The position numbers and the translations under genes were made by a program. Shown here one piece after another: positions 9,605 to 19,279 of a stretch of 64,000 bases of DNA. The first letter of the stretch is position 1. Every line of letters starts with the position of its first letter. Location: NCBI RefSeq assembly GCF_002895435.1, contig NZ_POYJ01000005.1, positions 186,001 through 250,000 on the forward strand. The letters are read 5' to 3'. The notes beneath the pieces were generated by a model that saw only the letters and a list, made by a program, of their open reading frames with translations, was not told where the DNA came from and did no database searches. The DNA comes from Aquimarina sediminis. GTDB taxonomy: Bacteria > Bacteroidota > Bacteroidia > Flavobacteriales > Flavobacteriaceae.

Positions 9605-9692
9605 TTTTATATTTTTTTATGATGTTCTTGTAAAATTAGTATATCCAATTATATTTTTGTTACACTTTATATTAATCTTTTATTCAAATGAC

Positions 9693-10583
9693 ATGCAATT
9701 TGGCAAAGTAGAGCACCCAGATACGATTGATTTCACCCTGCCTGAAGATCATAAAAAGACTGAGGAGGTATTAAAAAATAGCAATAAAAAAAAGGTATCT
9801 GTTCATGTTGGTTGTGCCAAGTGGAACCGGCAAGATCTTAAAGGGTTCTATCCTAGAGGAACAAAGGATGAATTGGAATATTACTCCAGGCAATTTAATA
9901 GTATTGAACTTAATGCTACGTTTTACAGGATATTTCCTGAAGATCAATTTAAGAAATGGTATAAAAAAACACCTGAGGGGTTTAAGTTTTTTCCTAAACT
10001 AGTACAGAATATATCTCACCTAAAAAGATTAAATGATGATGTACAACCATATGTTGACGAATATTTGTCTAATGTAATACACCTAAGAGAGAAACTTGGC
10101 ACTATTTTTTTGCAATTACACGGTAATTTTGCACCCAAAAATTTTGATAGAGTAGTGCAATTTGTAGAAAAATGGCCGAAGGAAATACGTCTGGCGGTAG
10201 AGTTTAGACATACAGATTGGTTTAATGATCCTGTTGTAGCAGATGAACTATATGAGTTGCTAGAAGATAACAATATTACAAATATCATTACGGATACAGC
10301 AGGTAGAAGGGATTTATTACATATGCGACTAACTAATGATGAAGCTTTTATTAGATACGTGGGCGCAAATCATAAAACTGATTATACCAGACTTGATGAT
10401 TGGGTTAAGAGACTTACTTCCTGGAAGAATAAAGGAATTAATCATATCCATTTTTTTGTGCACCAAAATATAGAAGAAGAGTCACCTTTACTTTCTAAGT
10501 ACTTTATCAATAAGTTGAATTCTTGCATTGGGACTGAGCTAAATCTTCCCAATCATTTATCAGATGACCTGCAATTGTTTTAG
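9693..10583 (+). CDS. DUF72 family protein (YecE-like)
   Basis: The protein has 296 residues from the ATG at 9693 (MQFGKVEHPDTIDF); an upstream TTG at 9657 would add a non-conserved stretch. The motifs VGCAKWNRQDLKGFYP, YYSRQFNSIELNATFYR, FKFFPKLVQNISH, FLQLHGNF, LAVEFRHTDWF and H-x-x-x-F-x-H-Q-N are the signature of DUF72, a TIM-barrel-like family of unknown biochemical function. It is cytosolic, with no signal peptide. Nearest neighbours are transcribed independently. Confidence 0.9.
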   Translation: MQFGKVEHPDTIDFTLPEDHKKTEEVLKNSNKKKVSVHVGCAKWNRQDLKGFYPRGTKDELEYYSRQFNSIELNATFYRIFPEDQFKKWYKKTPEGFKFFPKLVQNISHLKRLNDDVQPYVDEYLSNVIHLREKLGTIFLQLHGNFAPKNFDRVVQFVEKWPKEIRLAVEFRHTDWFNDPVVADELYELLEDNNITNIITDTAGRRDLLHMRLTNDEAFIRYVGANHKTDYTRLDDWVKRLTSWKNKGINHIHFFVHQNIEEESPLLSKYFINKLNSCIGTELNLPNHLSDDLQLF

Positions 10584-10807
10584 TAAGTTGTTGATTAATT
10601 GATCTTTGCGTTGTATTTTGGTTTTGTGGTATAACCTTACTTTTGGAAAGTGTTAAAATTCGAAATTTAATTGCTTTTTGACGATTATATATGTATTTTG
10701 CCGATGTATTGTTTGATTATGTTGTAGGAAAAACATACTTTTTGTCTTACAAAACATTGCTTTTAATACGAGAATATAATTACCCCATAATTCTTAAATA
10801 TGATTAT

Positions 10808-11191
10808 ATGACTAAATTTTTACACTACTCTTTTTTATTATTCTCTTTATTAACTATTAATTTGGTGTTTTCTCAATCAAATAATACTATCAATCATTCT
10901 AATCACGAACAGGAACATAACTTATTGCCACATTCATGTACAATTTTACTGCATAATACTATGATAAAACAAAAGAGAGATTTTTCTTACGATTTGTTGA
11001 TGTACTCTACAATTTTTGAAGTAGAGCATAATCATATAAATGAAGTTGCTTTACTAGATATTATTTCTTCTGATGAAGGTGCAGATTTTAACTGCTCAGG
11101 TGGTTTTTGTATGAATAAATCCCATTTTCATAAGAAGGGATTAACTCTAAAAAAGCAGTTTTTTGATTACTTTATGAGTATCACTTGTTGA
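10808..11191 (+). CDS. Small secreted protein of unknown function
   Basis: Starting at the ATG at 10808 gives 127 residues with a clear signal peptide (MTKFLHYSFLLFSLLTINLVFSQ). An upstream TTG/ATG extension to 10691 would bury this signal and is not favoured. The mature part is rich in histidine and asparagine, with HSNHEQEHNLLPHS near the cleavage site, a central HNHINE and a C-terminal FNCSGGFCMNKSHFHKKG. I do not recognise a family. The clustered His and Cys residues could bind metal, but that is speculation. Confidence 0.55.
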   Translation: MTKFLHYSFLLFSLLTINLVFSQSNNTINHSNHEQEHNLLPHSCTILLHNTMIKQKRDFSYDLLMYSTIFEVEHNHINEVALLDIISSDEGADFNCSGGFCMNKSHFHKKGLTLKKQFFDYFMSITC

Positions 11192-11278
11192 TATTATCTT
11201 GTATTTATTGGTTATTTTCTATTTAAGTTAAATTATAAGTAGATATTAATTTACTTTTGCAACTTAAATTATACAAGT

Positions 11279-12388
11279 ATGACGTTTTTAGAGTTGGGAG
11301 TGTCCAAAGACTTAAACAAAGGTCTTAAAGAAATAGGGATTGTAACTCCAACAAAGATTCAGGAGCAAGCAATCCCGGTTTTGATGAGTAATCAAACGGA
11401 TTTTATAGGTAAAGCTCAAACAGGAACGGGAAAGACTGCTGCTTTTGGAATTCCTTTATTATCCCAAATTGATACTTCAAAATCACATGTTCAGGCATTA
11501 ATTTTGGCTCCAACACGAGAATTGGGTCAACAAATTGCTAAACAACTTTTTAAATTCACAAAATATACCGATAAGATTTTTACCGAGTCGGTTTATGGTG
11601 GAGAGAAAATTGAGAGACAACTTTCTAGATTAAAAAGACCTACCCATATTATTGTTGCGACACCCGGAAGGCTTATTGATTTAATTAACAGGAAAGCGGT
11701 TGATATTTCTAAAATAAAAACATTGGTTATGGATGAAGCCGATGAAATGCTTAGTATGGGGTTTAAAAAAGATTTGACTACTATCCTATCTAAAACGAAA
11801 GGAAACAGGAATGTTTGGCTTTTTTCGGCAACGATACCATCTTCATTAAATGATATTATAGATACCTATGTTCAAAAAAATGCTGTTCGAGTTACAGTAG
11901 ATAAAAATGATGCGATTAATAAAAGTATTGATCATCAGTTTGTAGTAGGAGATGAGGTTAATAAACTGGATACTTTAACATATTTTCTAAAGACGCAAAA
12001 AGGAGGTAGAGGTATAATTTTTACAAAAACAAAAGTGGCAGCTCGTACTTTGTTTAAGCAATTAGTTTCTAAAAGTTATGAAGTTGGACTGTTGGAGGGC
12101 GAAATGACACAAAAAGAGAGAGATAAAGTGATGCGTGCTTTTAGAAAAAAGACATTACAATTGTTAGTGTCTACGGATGTGGCTGCAAGAGGAATTGATG
12201 TTGCTAATTTGGCTTTTGTGGTACATTATCAATTACCTGATCAAATAGAATACTATACACATAGAAGTGGTAGGACTGCCAGAGCAGGAAAAACAGGTAT
12301 CTCTTTGGCTTTGATAACAAAGTCCCAAGTACAGCTTATTAGAGGACTCGAAAAAGAATTAGGAATACGATTTAACCAGATTAGATAA
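11279..12388 (+). CDS. DEAD-box ATP-dependent RNA helicase
   Basis: This 369-residue cytosolic protein contains the full DEAD-box core: Q motif (TPTKIQEQAIP), motif I AQTGTGKT, Ia PTRELGQQ, Ib TPGRL, motif II DEAD, motif III SAT, motif V (DVAARGIDV) and motif VI HRSGRTARAG. It ends almost directly after motif VI, without the basic C-terminal extension of RhlE or CsdA, so it is a minimal helicase for RNA remodelling, cold growth or ribosome assembly. It converges with the response regulator gene, separated by only 8 bp. Confidence 0.95.
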   Translation: MTFLELGVSKDLNKGLKEIGIVTPTKIQEQAIPVLMSNQTDFIGKAQTGTGKTAAFGIPLLSQIDTSKSHVQALILAPTRELGQQIAKQLFKFTKYTDKIFTESVYGGEKIERQLSRLKRPTHIIVATPGRLIDLINRKAVDISKIKTLVMDEADEMLSMGFKKDLTTILSKTKGNRNVWLFSATIPSSLNDIIDTYVQKNAVRVTVDKNDAINKSIDHQFVVGDEVNKLDTLTYFLKTQKGGRGIIFTKTKVAARTLFKQLVSKSYEVGLLEGEMTQKERDKVMRAFRKKTLQLLVSTDVAARGIDVANLAFVVHYQLPDQIEYYTHRSGRTARAGKTGISLALITKSQVQLIRGLEKELGIRFNQIR

Positions 12389-12396
12389 TTATAAAA

Positions 12397-12792
12397 CTAG
12401 TCGGGTTGGTTTTTATTAAAAGATGTGTTTATTTTTGATATTACCGATAAAAGCTTATCAAAATTTACGGGTTTAGAAAAATAATTATCAAAACCTATAT
12501 TAATAAAACGTTGTTTGTCTCCGGGCATGGCATAAGCAGTTACTGCAAATACAGGGATATTATTAAGAATATCCAGTTTTTTAAACCTTTGTAGTAATTC
12601 ACAACCATCCATTTGGTTAAGACCAAGGTTGATATCAACCAAAATTAGATCTAGGGTTTTTTCTTTTACAACTTTAAGTGCTTGCGAGCCGTTTTCTGCA
12701 ATAATAACATGTGAATCATTTTTGGATAACATTTTATCCATTACCATTGCATTTATCTTATTATCTTCTACATAGAGGACATTCATTGGCAT
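12397..12792 (-). CDS. Single-domain response regulator (receiver only)
   Basis: This 131-residue protein consists only of a receiver domain: acidic pair E-D at residues 9-10, phosphoacceptor Asp53 in LILVDINLG, a conserved Thr/Ala in VFAVTAYAMP and Lys in YFSKPVNF. It has no output domain, so it presumably acts in a phosphorelay or by protein contact. Its start overlaps the end of the kinase gene by 10 bp, which indicates translational coupling and a dedicated partnership. A second in-frame ATG at 12786 is an alternative start. Confidence 0.92.
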   Translation of the reverse strand: MPMNVLYVEDNKINAMVMDKMLSKNDSHVIIAENGSQALKVVKEKTLDLILVDINLGLNQMDGCELLQRFKKLDILNNIPVFAVTAYAMPGDKQRFINIGFDNYFSKPVNFDKLLSVISKINTSFNKNQPD

Positions 12793-14996
12793 TTTGGAAT
12801 TATTATATTAAACTGTGTACCCTTACCTACTTTACTTTTTACTTTTATATTACCATCTAGAATTTCTATATATCTTTTGGATAGGCTGAGTCCGATACCT
12901 GTACCTTCGTACTTTCGACTTAATCCAAAGCTTTCTTGCATAAAGGGGTCAAAGATTTTTTTAAGATTTTCTTTGTCTATTCCAATACCAGTATCAGTAA
13001 CCGAAATATAGACATTATTTTTTGAATTAGTGCTGTTTTTAGAACTAACTCTAATAGTAATACTTCCTTTATTAGTATACTTAATGGCGTTATGAATTAT
13101 ATTATTGACAGCAGATCTAAACAAGTCTTCATCAATACGTACCTGCGGGCAGCTATGATCAAGTTCTAATTGATAAACTAGTTTTTTTGCCTCAGCCATA
13201 TGTTTATATTCTCGATATGAGGTTTCTACTGTATAATTGATATCATACTCTTTTAGGTTGAGATTGTTTTTTATAGCTTCAATCTCACTAAAGTTTGATA
13301 AGTTGTTTATCGTATCTAGAAGTCTGTTTTTACTCTCCTCAAGATATATTAGGAGTTGTTCTCTTTCCTCGGGTTTTTCTTCATCTAATAGTAGATTGCT
13401 TACAGTCATTATTCCATTTAATGGAGTTCTTATTTCATGACTAAAATTAGATAATATGTTAGATTTAAGGCTGTTGAGTTCTTGTTCTTTAATATGAGAT
13501 TCTTTAATTGCTATTTCTGCTAGTTTTTGTTCTGTAATGTCATGAAAACTAACAAGGACAGAGTTAACCATTTTTGCGTGATCTAGAATCGGCGTGTATT
13601 TGGCTTCAAGCCATTGTAGATCTCCTTTATGAGTAATGCGTTCAATTTCTTTTTTTACCGTATTTCCTTTTAGAGCTTCATTAAATTCATGAGCAAAAGA
13701 ATTTTTAAAATTAAGAGGCATAACATCTATAAAACGGCACTTTTCTTTGGTGGGATCAATCTTATAGCTTCTCATAATGATTTTAACAGACTTTTCATCC
13801 GTCATTAAAATGATTCCTTTGGTGTCTAATAAAACTGTATACGCAAACCCATTATTTACCATGGCTTGCAAGCGATTTTTACTTTCTATAATAGTTTTTT
13901 CATTAATCTTTTTTTGATGCACGTCAATAAGATTACCGATCATTCTGATGGTTTCTCCCTTTTTATTTTTTTTAATGTAACCATAAATATCATAGTGACG
14001 ATAGCCTTCATTAAGATGTTTTATTCGATAATAGTTATAGTAGTACTTACTTTTTTTATTAAAATTATCTTGCTGCCTTTTAATTGCTTTTTCAACATCA
14101 TCAGGATGTATCATTTTAATAAACTCTTCTTCGGGTACAAAATCCTTATCTAGAGGTAACCCTAACATTTTTTTAAAATCAACACTATAAAAAACCTCTT
14201 TTTCTTTTACATGATAGTCAAACAATCCAGATTGGATTCCTTTAAGGGCTAATTGTTTTGTTTCTTCACTATATTTTAATTTTTTAATATAATTGTACCG
14301 GTCTGTGACGTCGGTCATAGTTCCATTTATATAGATAACTTCATTTTTATATATAATTGGTTGACCGACAATTTTAACCCATTTTTCATTTCCTTTTTCT
14401 GTTATTATTTTTTCGGTACAGGTATATTGTTTTTTGTCCTTAATTAATCTGTTTATATACTCTTTTACTTGATCACTAGATTCTTCAGGATAGAAGCTAA
14501 CACCATTTTTTGATGTTATTGAAGCGGAGGGATCTGATTCTTTGATTAAATAACATCCTTTTGACCAGTACATTTCATCGTTTCTGGGGTTAAAATACCA
14601 GGCTCCAGTCTTGGTAAGCTCAGAGATTGTTAATAAAGCTTTGTGTTCTTTGTACTCTTTTGTAGTATCAATCCCGGTAGCATACACCAAATTATTATGC
14701 AGAGTAAGGTCAAATTTTAAAGCTAGAACTCCTTCTTTTTCCGAAGAAAAATGAAAGGATTTATTGATTAATGGGGTCTTGTCAGATAAACTAGACATAG
14801 AATTGATGAAAACCGATACATCATCATCTATCATAAAATCGGTAATGTATTTTCCTACAATTTCGTTTTTGTCAAAGGGAAACAATATTTCACATCTGCT
14901 ATTGGAAGCTATTATTTCTCCATCCTTTCCTAAAACAAAAAGAAAAAGTAATGTTTTTTCAGATAAGACTCCGAATTGTTCTAAAGTAAAAGACAT
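12783..14996 (-). CDS. Multi-PAS sensor histidine kinase
   Basis: The protein has 737 residues with no transmembrane segment, so it is a cytosolic sensor. Four PAS-like units are visible: residues about 10-120, 125-235 (with PAC motif EKWVKIVGQPI), 250-370 and 385-495 (PAC motif LQWLEAKYTPIL). The kinase core follows, with the H-box NFSHEIRTPLNG, the N-box FRSAVNNIIHNAIKY, the G1 box TDTGIGID and the G2 box GTGIGLSLSK. The signal is unknown; PAS domains can bind haem, flavin or small molecules, but no diagnostic ligand residue is visible. It is coupled to the receiver gene downstream. Confidence 0.92.
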   Translation of the reverse strand: MSFTLEQFGVLSEKTLLFLFVLGKDGEIIASNSRCEILFPFDKNEIVGKYITDFMIDDDVSVFINSMSSLSDKTPLINKSFHFSSEKEGVLALKFDLTLHNNLVYATGIDTTKEYKEHKALLTISELTKTGAWYFNPRNDEMYWSKGCYLIKESDPSASITSKNGVSFYPEESSDQVKEYINRLIKDKKQYTCTEKIITEKGNEKWVKIVGQPIIYKNEVIYINGTMTDVTDRYNYIKKLKYSEETKQLALKGIQSGLFDYHVKEKEVFYSVDFKKMLGLPLDKDFVPEEEFIKMIHPDDVEKAIKRQQDNFNKKSKYYYNYYRIKHLNEGYRHYDIYGYIKKNKKGETIRMIGNLIDVHQKKINEKTIIESKNRLQAMVNNGFAYTVLLDTKGIILMTDEKSVKIIMRSYKIDPTKEKCRFIDVMPLNFKNSFAHEFNEALKGNTVKKEIERITHKGDLQWLEAKYTPILDHAKMVNSVLVSFHDITEQKLAEIAIKESHIKEQELNSLKSNILSNFSHEIRTPLNGIMTVSNLLLDEEKPEEREQLLIYLEESKNRLLDTINNLSNFSEIEAIKNNLNLKEYDINYTVETSYREYKHMAEAKKLVYQLELDHSCPQVRIDEDLFRSAVNNIIHNAIKYTNKGSITIRVSSKNSTNSKNNVYISVTDTGIGIDKENLKKIFDPFMQESFGLSRKYEGTGIGLSLSKRYIEILDGNIKVKSKVGKGTQFNIIIPKCQ

Positions 14997-15396
14997 ATAT
15001 ATGTTAATTCTAATTAAAGTTACAAAATGATTTGTAATTCTTAAGTAGGTCTTTGATTCTAAAAAATGAAATTATGTTTTTTGTATACACTAAAAGATCT
15101 AAATGATTAACCTATTACAAGTCGATAATGTGATTGATGAGTTGACCATTTATTTACGATTTTGAAAGACTAATATATCTTATTTTTTACTGTTCTAAAA
15201 CATTTTATTTAGTTTCTATATATTGAGACATGGTATTTAGAACAGGTTTTTTGTTTAACTTTTTTAGAACAAGGGAATTAAAAGTATCGGTTATAGTGGT
15301 GGTTAAAAATCATTAGTTGCTATAAGTTGTACCATTCAAGAGATAATGGAGAGATCAAAAGAATGTAAATAATAAATAGGTTTATTATAAAATTGG
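14997..15396. other. 400-bp intergenic region, no gene seen
   Basis: This AT-rich stretch lies upstream of the histidine kinase gene and downstream of the yeiH-like gene. I see no open frame of note, no convincing hairpin terminator and no clear TAnnTTTG box. It presumably holds the kinase promoter. Confidence 0.5.
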
Positions 15397-16344
15397 TTAA
15401 ATGAAGAGTATTATAAGTAAAGAAATGGATGATATAATTAACCATGTACATATTCCTAGAATTGCAGGCTTATAACCCACAGATTTTATATGAGAGATAG
15501 ATAAATTTGTTCCTATTAAAAACAAAACCAATACAAAGAATGATTTTGAAATTGATTGGACTGTAGTTGTTATAACGTTAGGTATGGACCAATAACTATT
15601 TAGAATTATAGTTATGGTAAAAACAGCTATAAACCATGGTATTTTTTTTGAATTAAAGCTTCCTCTAAAGAAAAAAGAAGAAAAAATTGAAACAGGTACA
15701 ATCCATAAAGTCTTAACCAATTTGATAACTGTTGCAATTTTTAAAGATTCTTCTCCATAAATTTGAGCGGCACCAACTACAGAACTAGTGTCGTGAATTG
15801 CAATTGCGCTCCATAACCCAAATTGATATTCGGATAGATTTACAGTATGTCCTATTATTGGGAAAATAAACAAAGCTAGTGCATTCAGAATAAAAATGAT
15901 GCTCAGCGCAATAGAAATGTTTTCTTTTGGGGCATTAATTGTCGAAGCGATTGCAGCGATTGCACTTCCTCCACAAATAGCGGTTCCAGAAGAAATTAGA
16001 TATGTGGTTTTTTGTTCTACTTTAAAAAATTTACCAAGTATAATACCAATGAAAAGGGCAAAAATCACAAAGATCATAGTGTATATAAAGCCATTTTGAC
16101 CAATAGTCAATGCTTCTTGGATGTTAAGACCAAAACCAATACCTATAATTGCAAACTTTAATAAAAAGCTAATAACCTTATAATTAAATTTTAGAAAAGA
16201 AGCCCCTGGTGCGTTCGAGTAGATAAAGCCTAGTATCAAAGCAGTAGAACCTTCTATAATTGAAAAAAGACATGCAATTACAATTAATAAAAACAGTGTC
16301 GCTTTTATAAAGTTAATAGGATTTCTTTTTAACAGAATATTCAT
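15397..16344 (-). CDS. YeiH-like putative sulfate exporter family membrane protein
   Basis: This 315-residue integral inner-membrane protein has about ten hydrophobic segments. The motif GTAICGGSAIAAIA, followed by HDTSSVVGAAQIYG, is the signature of the UPF0324/YeiH family. Transport of sulfate or sulfite has been proposed for some family members, but the substrate is not settled. It follows the LysR-type gene on the same strand after 78 bp, so the pair is probably co-transcribed. In Enterobacteria the equivalent pair (yeiE/yeiH) is also adjacent. Confidence 0.85.
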   Translation of the reverse strand: MNILLKRNPINFIKATLFLLIVIACLFSIIEGSTALILGFIYSNAPGASFLKFNYKVISFLLKFAIIGIGFGLNIQEALTIGQNGFIYTMIFVIFALFIGIILGKFFKVEQKTTYLISSGTAICGGSAIAAIASTINAPKENISIALSIIFILNALALFIFPIIGHTVNLSEYQFGLWSAIAIHDTSSVVGAAQIYGEESLKIATVIKLVKTLWIVPVSIFSSFFFRGSFNSKKIPWFIAVFTITIILNSYWSIPNVITTTVQSISKSFFVLVLFLIGTNLSISHIKSVGYKPAILGICTWLIISSISLLIILFI

Positions 16345-16422
16345 GTGCCTTTATAATCATTGGATTATATAGACAAAATTGAGTTTTTTTCTAGAATAAA
16401 AGATATTACAATTTGTAATGGC

Positions 16423-17319
16423 TTATTCCATTAGGTTATAATGGGTAGTGAAGAAGTGCTTTAATTTTTCTACCGTATTAGAGTATTCGCCGTGTAAATT
16501 AACCACATGAAAAACACGTTTAATATCAAAAGAAGTTATGTCAATTACCTTTAACCTATTGTTTTTTAATTCATTCGAAATGGAATGAATAGATAGAAAA
16601 GAATAAGAGTTAGAATGCATTAAATAGGTTTTTATGCTTTCTGTGCTTCCTAAGGTCATCTCTATTGATAATTGTTTCATATCAATATTATTATTGTAAA
16701 GAGAGTCTTTTACAATGTTTTGAGTGCCAGAACCTTTTTCCCTTACGATCAGGGGAAGGTTTTTTAATTCTTCTAAAGTGATCTCAGGTTTTTTAATTGT
16801 CGTATTTGTAACACTAGTAGCTAGAACAATTTCATCTAAAACAAATGTCTCGTAGCGAAGCAAAGGATTCGAGGTTTTTCCTTCTGTAAAACCAATATCC
16901 ACTTGCTTATTTATAATAGAAGATTCTATGTTTTCTGAGTTATTATTAAGTAAAGTAATGTTCGTATTACTATAAACAGTTTTAAACTTAGATAATATTT
17001 TTGGTAAAATATATTGAGAAATAGTCGTGCTAGCTCCAATAGTTATTTTATTGGGTAATTTACTATTTAAAGCTAAAAAGTCATCCTCTAGTTGATTATA
17101 AGAGTTAAGGATCTTATTGGTATGTTGTAGTAACAATTGACCTTCTGTTGTTAAACTTATTTTATTGCCGTGTCTGTTAAATAATGCTTTTTCGAAATGT
17201 TTTTCTAGTTCATTAATATGTTTCGTAATTGCAGGCTGAGTGATAAAAAGTATTTTGGCAGCTTTAGTAAAACTTAAACAATCAGCTACTTTTTTAAACA
17301 CTTTTAATCTATAAATCAT
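16423..17319 (-). CDS. LysR-type transcriptional regulator next to yeiH
   Basis: This 298-residue protein has an N-terminal winged helix-turn-helix (residues 1-60: RLKVFKKVADCLSFTKAAK, FITQPAITKHINELEKH) and a LysR substrate-binding domain (residues about 90-295). The start MIYRLKVF is the conserved LysR start. The closest functional analogues by context are YeiE/CysB-type regulators of sulfur metabolism, because it precedes the YeiH-family transporter. The effector is unknown. The upstream region (17320-17460) probably carries its promoter. Confidence 0.92.
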   Translation of the reverse strand: MIYRLKVFKKVADCLSFTKAAKILFITQPAITKHINELEKHFEKALFNRHGNKISLTTEGQLLLQHTNKILNSYNQLEDDFLALNSKLPNKITIGASTTISQYILPKILSKFKTVYSNTNITLLNNNSENIESSIINKQVDIGFTEGKTSNPLLRYETFVLDEIVLATSVTNTTIKKPEITLEELKNLPLIVREKGSGTQNIVKDSLYNNNIDMKQLSIEMTLGSTESIKTYLMHSNSYSFLSIHSISNELKNNRLKVIDITSFDIKRVFHVVNLHGEYSNTVEKLKHFFTTHYNLME

Positions 17320-17468
17320 CCATTAGATATTTGAACAGTTCTGTTTGTTTTTAACAACTTATCAAAAATACTATATTTTTTTTCGAGATAAGATTGACTT
17401 GATACTTTCTTTACGAGCTATCTTTTGTATTCTGATATATTCTTTTAAAGCTTATCTTTACTAAATTA

Positions 17469-17499
17469 AGGAGACCGAAACCTCTAGTTTCGACCTCCT
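17469..17499 (-). terminator. Terminator of the envelope operon 19669-17582
   Basis: A 13-bp hairpin pairs 17469-17481 with 17487-17499 around a 5-nt loop. In minus-strand RNA all 13 positions pair (two as G-U), whereas plus-strand RNA would have two mismatches. This points to a minus-strand terminator about 80 bp after the stop at 17582. The trailing U tract is weak. Confidence 0.6.
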
Positions 17500-17581
17500 A
17501 ATTTTTGATATTACAAATATGTATTGAGTAATATCAACATAAAACACACCATTAACTTTACTAATATCATCATATCGAACA

Positions 17582-18142
17582 TCATAATTTTAATGAGGCA
17601 CTAGCTTGAAATACTGAGTTTTTGAGTGAAGTATTACTTACTTTCGAAATATTGGCTAAGCCAAGATTATATCTAACTCCAATTTCTATAGAAGGAGTTA
17701 TGGCGTACCCTACACCAATAGCTGCTCCGTAATCAATTTTTTTATAGTTATTTTTTTGAAAACCTTGCCCTTTTCCTCCTAATAAATAGCCTATCTGAGG
17801 TCCTGCTTCTAAACTTAATTTGTTTATTGGAAAGAATTTGACTAGTGCAGGAATTACGGTAATATAATTAAGCTTTATTTTATTAGAAGTATTTTTTGAC
17901 TTAGCTCCCTGAACCGAATATAATGCTTCAGACTGAAATGTAAATTTTTCAGAAATCTGATACCGTATAAAAAGCCCCCCTATTAGACCAGTTTTGAATT
18001 TTGAAGATTCTTTCCTGAATTTGGTAAGGTTTATACCACCTTTAATTCCGAATTCTATACCTTGATTTTGATTTTCTTGTGCATTCGAAGTAATTATTCC
18101 CAATAATAATGCACATGTTACTAATTTGATTGTTTTCATCAT
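17582..18142 (-). CDS. Small outer-membrane beta-barrel protein (PorT-like)
   Basis: The protein has 186 residues with a signal peptide (MMKTIKLVTCALLLGIITSNAQ). The mature part starts GIEFGIKGGINLTKF, the typical opening of the Bacteroidota outer membrane beta-barrel domain (OMP_b-brl), followed by about eight amphipathic strands ending SVFQASASLKL. It is predicted to be an eight-stranded outer-membrane barrel. It is the third gene of an operon with the 354- and 129-residue envelope proteins (61-bp gap), which appears to be under the neighbouring AraC-type regulator. Confidence 0.8.
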   Translation of the reverse strand: MMKTIKLVTCALLLGIITSNAQENQNQGIEFGIKGGINLTKFRKESSKFKTGLIGGLFIRYQISEKFTFQSEALYSVQGAKSKNTSNKIKLNYITVIPALVKFFPINKLSLEAGPQIGYLLGGKGQGFQKNNYKKIDYGAAIGVGYAITPSIEIGVRYNLGLANISKVSNTSLKNSVFQASASLKL

Positions 18143-18203
18143 TTTTAAATTAATTATTTGTAGTTATAAAATTTGTTTGCGAGTAATAATGCGACCAGAT
18201 AGC

Positions 18204-19268
18204 CTAAAAGTTTATACCGAGCTCTAATTCAAATCCGAAATTTTTGCTATATATTTTGGATGTTTGTATTTGTTGAAATAAGCCTGCTCCGATAGTAATT
18301 CCATGATCTTTCCAGGGGATTATTTTAATCCCTTGTTTGGTGCCTACTCCGATCAAGAAATTGTGATTCTTTTTATCTTTGGTAGTCTTTGAGATTTCGA
18401 TGCCAATAGGAATTTCTATACCTAGGTTGAGATAAACACCAGGATGCACTTTTAGATATCCATCAAAACCACCTCCCAATGTATATGAATTAACAGATTT
18501 ATACCCTTTGTCCTTTAGCGACTTGGGTTTTATACTATATCTATCATATGACAATACAAAAGGAATGATAAAGTCTTTGTCACTATCAGCGAAACCGACA
18601 TAGTTTATTTTCCATCCTTCTGTATGCTTGCTATAGGCTCTTTTATACGTTAAGATATTATACCAGTTACCTAACTGAGTATTATATTGAGATTTAGGTG
18701 TGTTATGAATTTTGTTTTTTGTTTCCTTGTTATGACTATGTTCTTTTGAGTAATCGTTTATAAAACTTTGTATACAATGCTCTAGTGCAGCCCTAATTCT
18801 TTTTTCATGAGTGTCAAAAACATCGATTTTGTTTGATATAGAAAAAACTTGTTCTTCATAGTGACTTTCGGTATAAAGTTCTTTTAATACATTGTTGTTT
18901 TTTTCTAAAAAAACCAAGTTAATATGAACTCTTGTAGTTAAATCGTTAATACTACTTTGTGACTGTTGAATTTGTAACGCCTTTATTTTAATATAAATAG
19001 GTTTGGCATTCTCGGAATAAGGAAAGGAAGTATCCATAAAATTTTGAATTGCTTGTGATGCATTTGGGTGTAGTTTAAGGATAGTTGTCTTTCCGATTTC
19101 GTTTTCTATCTCTCCTAAAATTTTGTTTTCTCGCTCATCAATAACATCTTTAATGTACATGAATACATTATCAGTTTCAAAAGGAACAGTATTTAGGGTG
19201 ATTTTTTCTTGAGAAAAAATATTGGTTACTATCATAAAAGATGCAAAAACAGACTTATAGAGATTCAT
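18204..19268 (-). CDS. Exported two-part protein: helical/sandwich N-domain and beta-barrel-like C-domain
   Basis: This 354-residue protein begins with a signal peptide (MNLYKSVFASFMIVTNIFS). Residues about 25-190 form a mixed domain with KLHPNASQAIQNFMD and a conserved-looking IYIKIKALQIQQSQ strand. Residues about 200-354 show alternating strands (YTLGGGFDGYLKVHPGVYLNLGIEIPIGIE, FELELGINF) like an outer-membrane barrel half. I do not recognise a named family. It lies 11 bp after the lipocalin-like gene and 61 bp before the barrel gene, so it is part of one operon. Confidence 0.65.
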   Translation of the reverse strand: MNLYKSVFASFMIVTNIFSQEKITLNTVPFETDNVFMYIKDVIDERENKILGEIENEIGKTTILKLHPNASQAIQNFMDTSFPYSENAKPIYIKIKALQIQQSQSSINDLTTRVHINLVFLEKNNNVLKELYTESHYEEQVFSISNKIDVFDTHEKRIRAALEHCIQSFINDYSKEHSHNKETKNKIHNTPKSQYNTQLGNWYNILTYKRAYSKHTEGWKINYVGFADSDKDFIIPFVLSYDRYSIKPKSLKDKGYKSVNSYTLGGGFDGYLKVHPGVYLNLGIEIPIGIEISKTTKDKKNHNFLIGVGTKQGIKIIPWKDHGITIGAGLFQQIQTSKIYSKNFGFELELGINF

Positions 19269-19279
19269 AATAATGTGGT

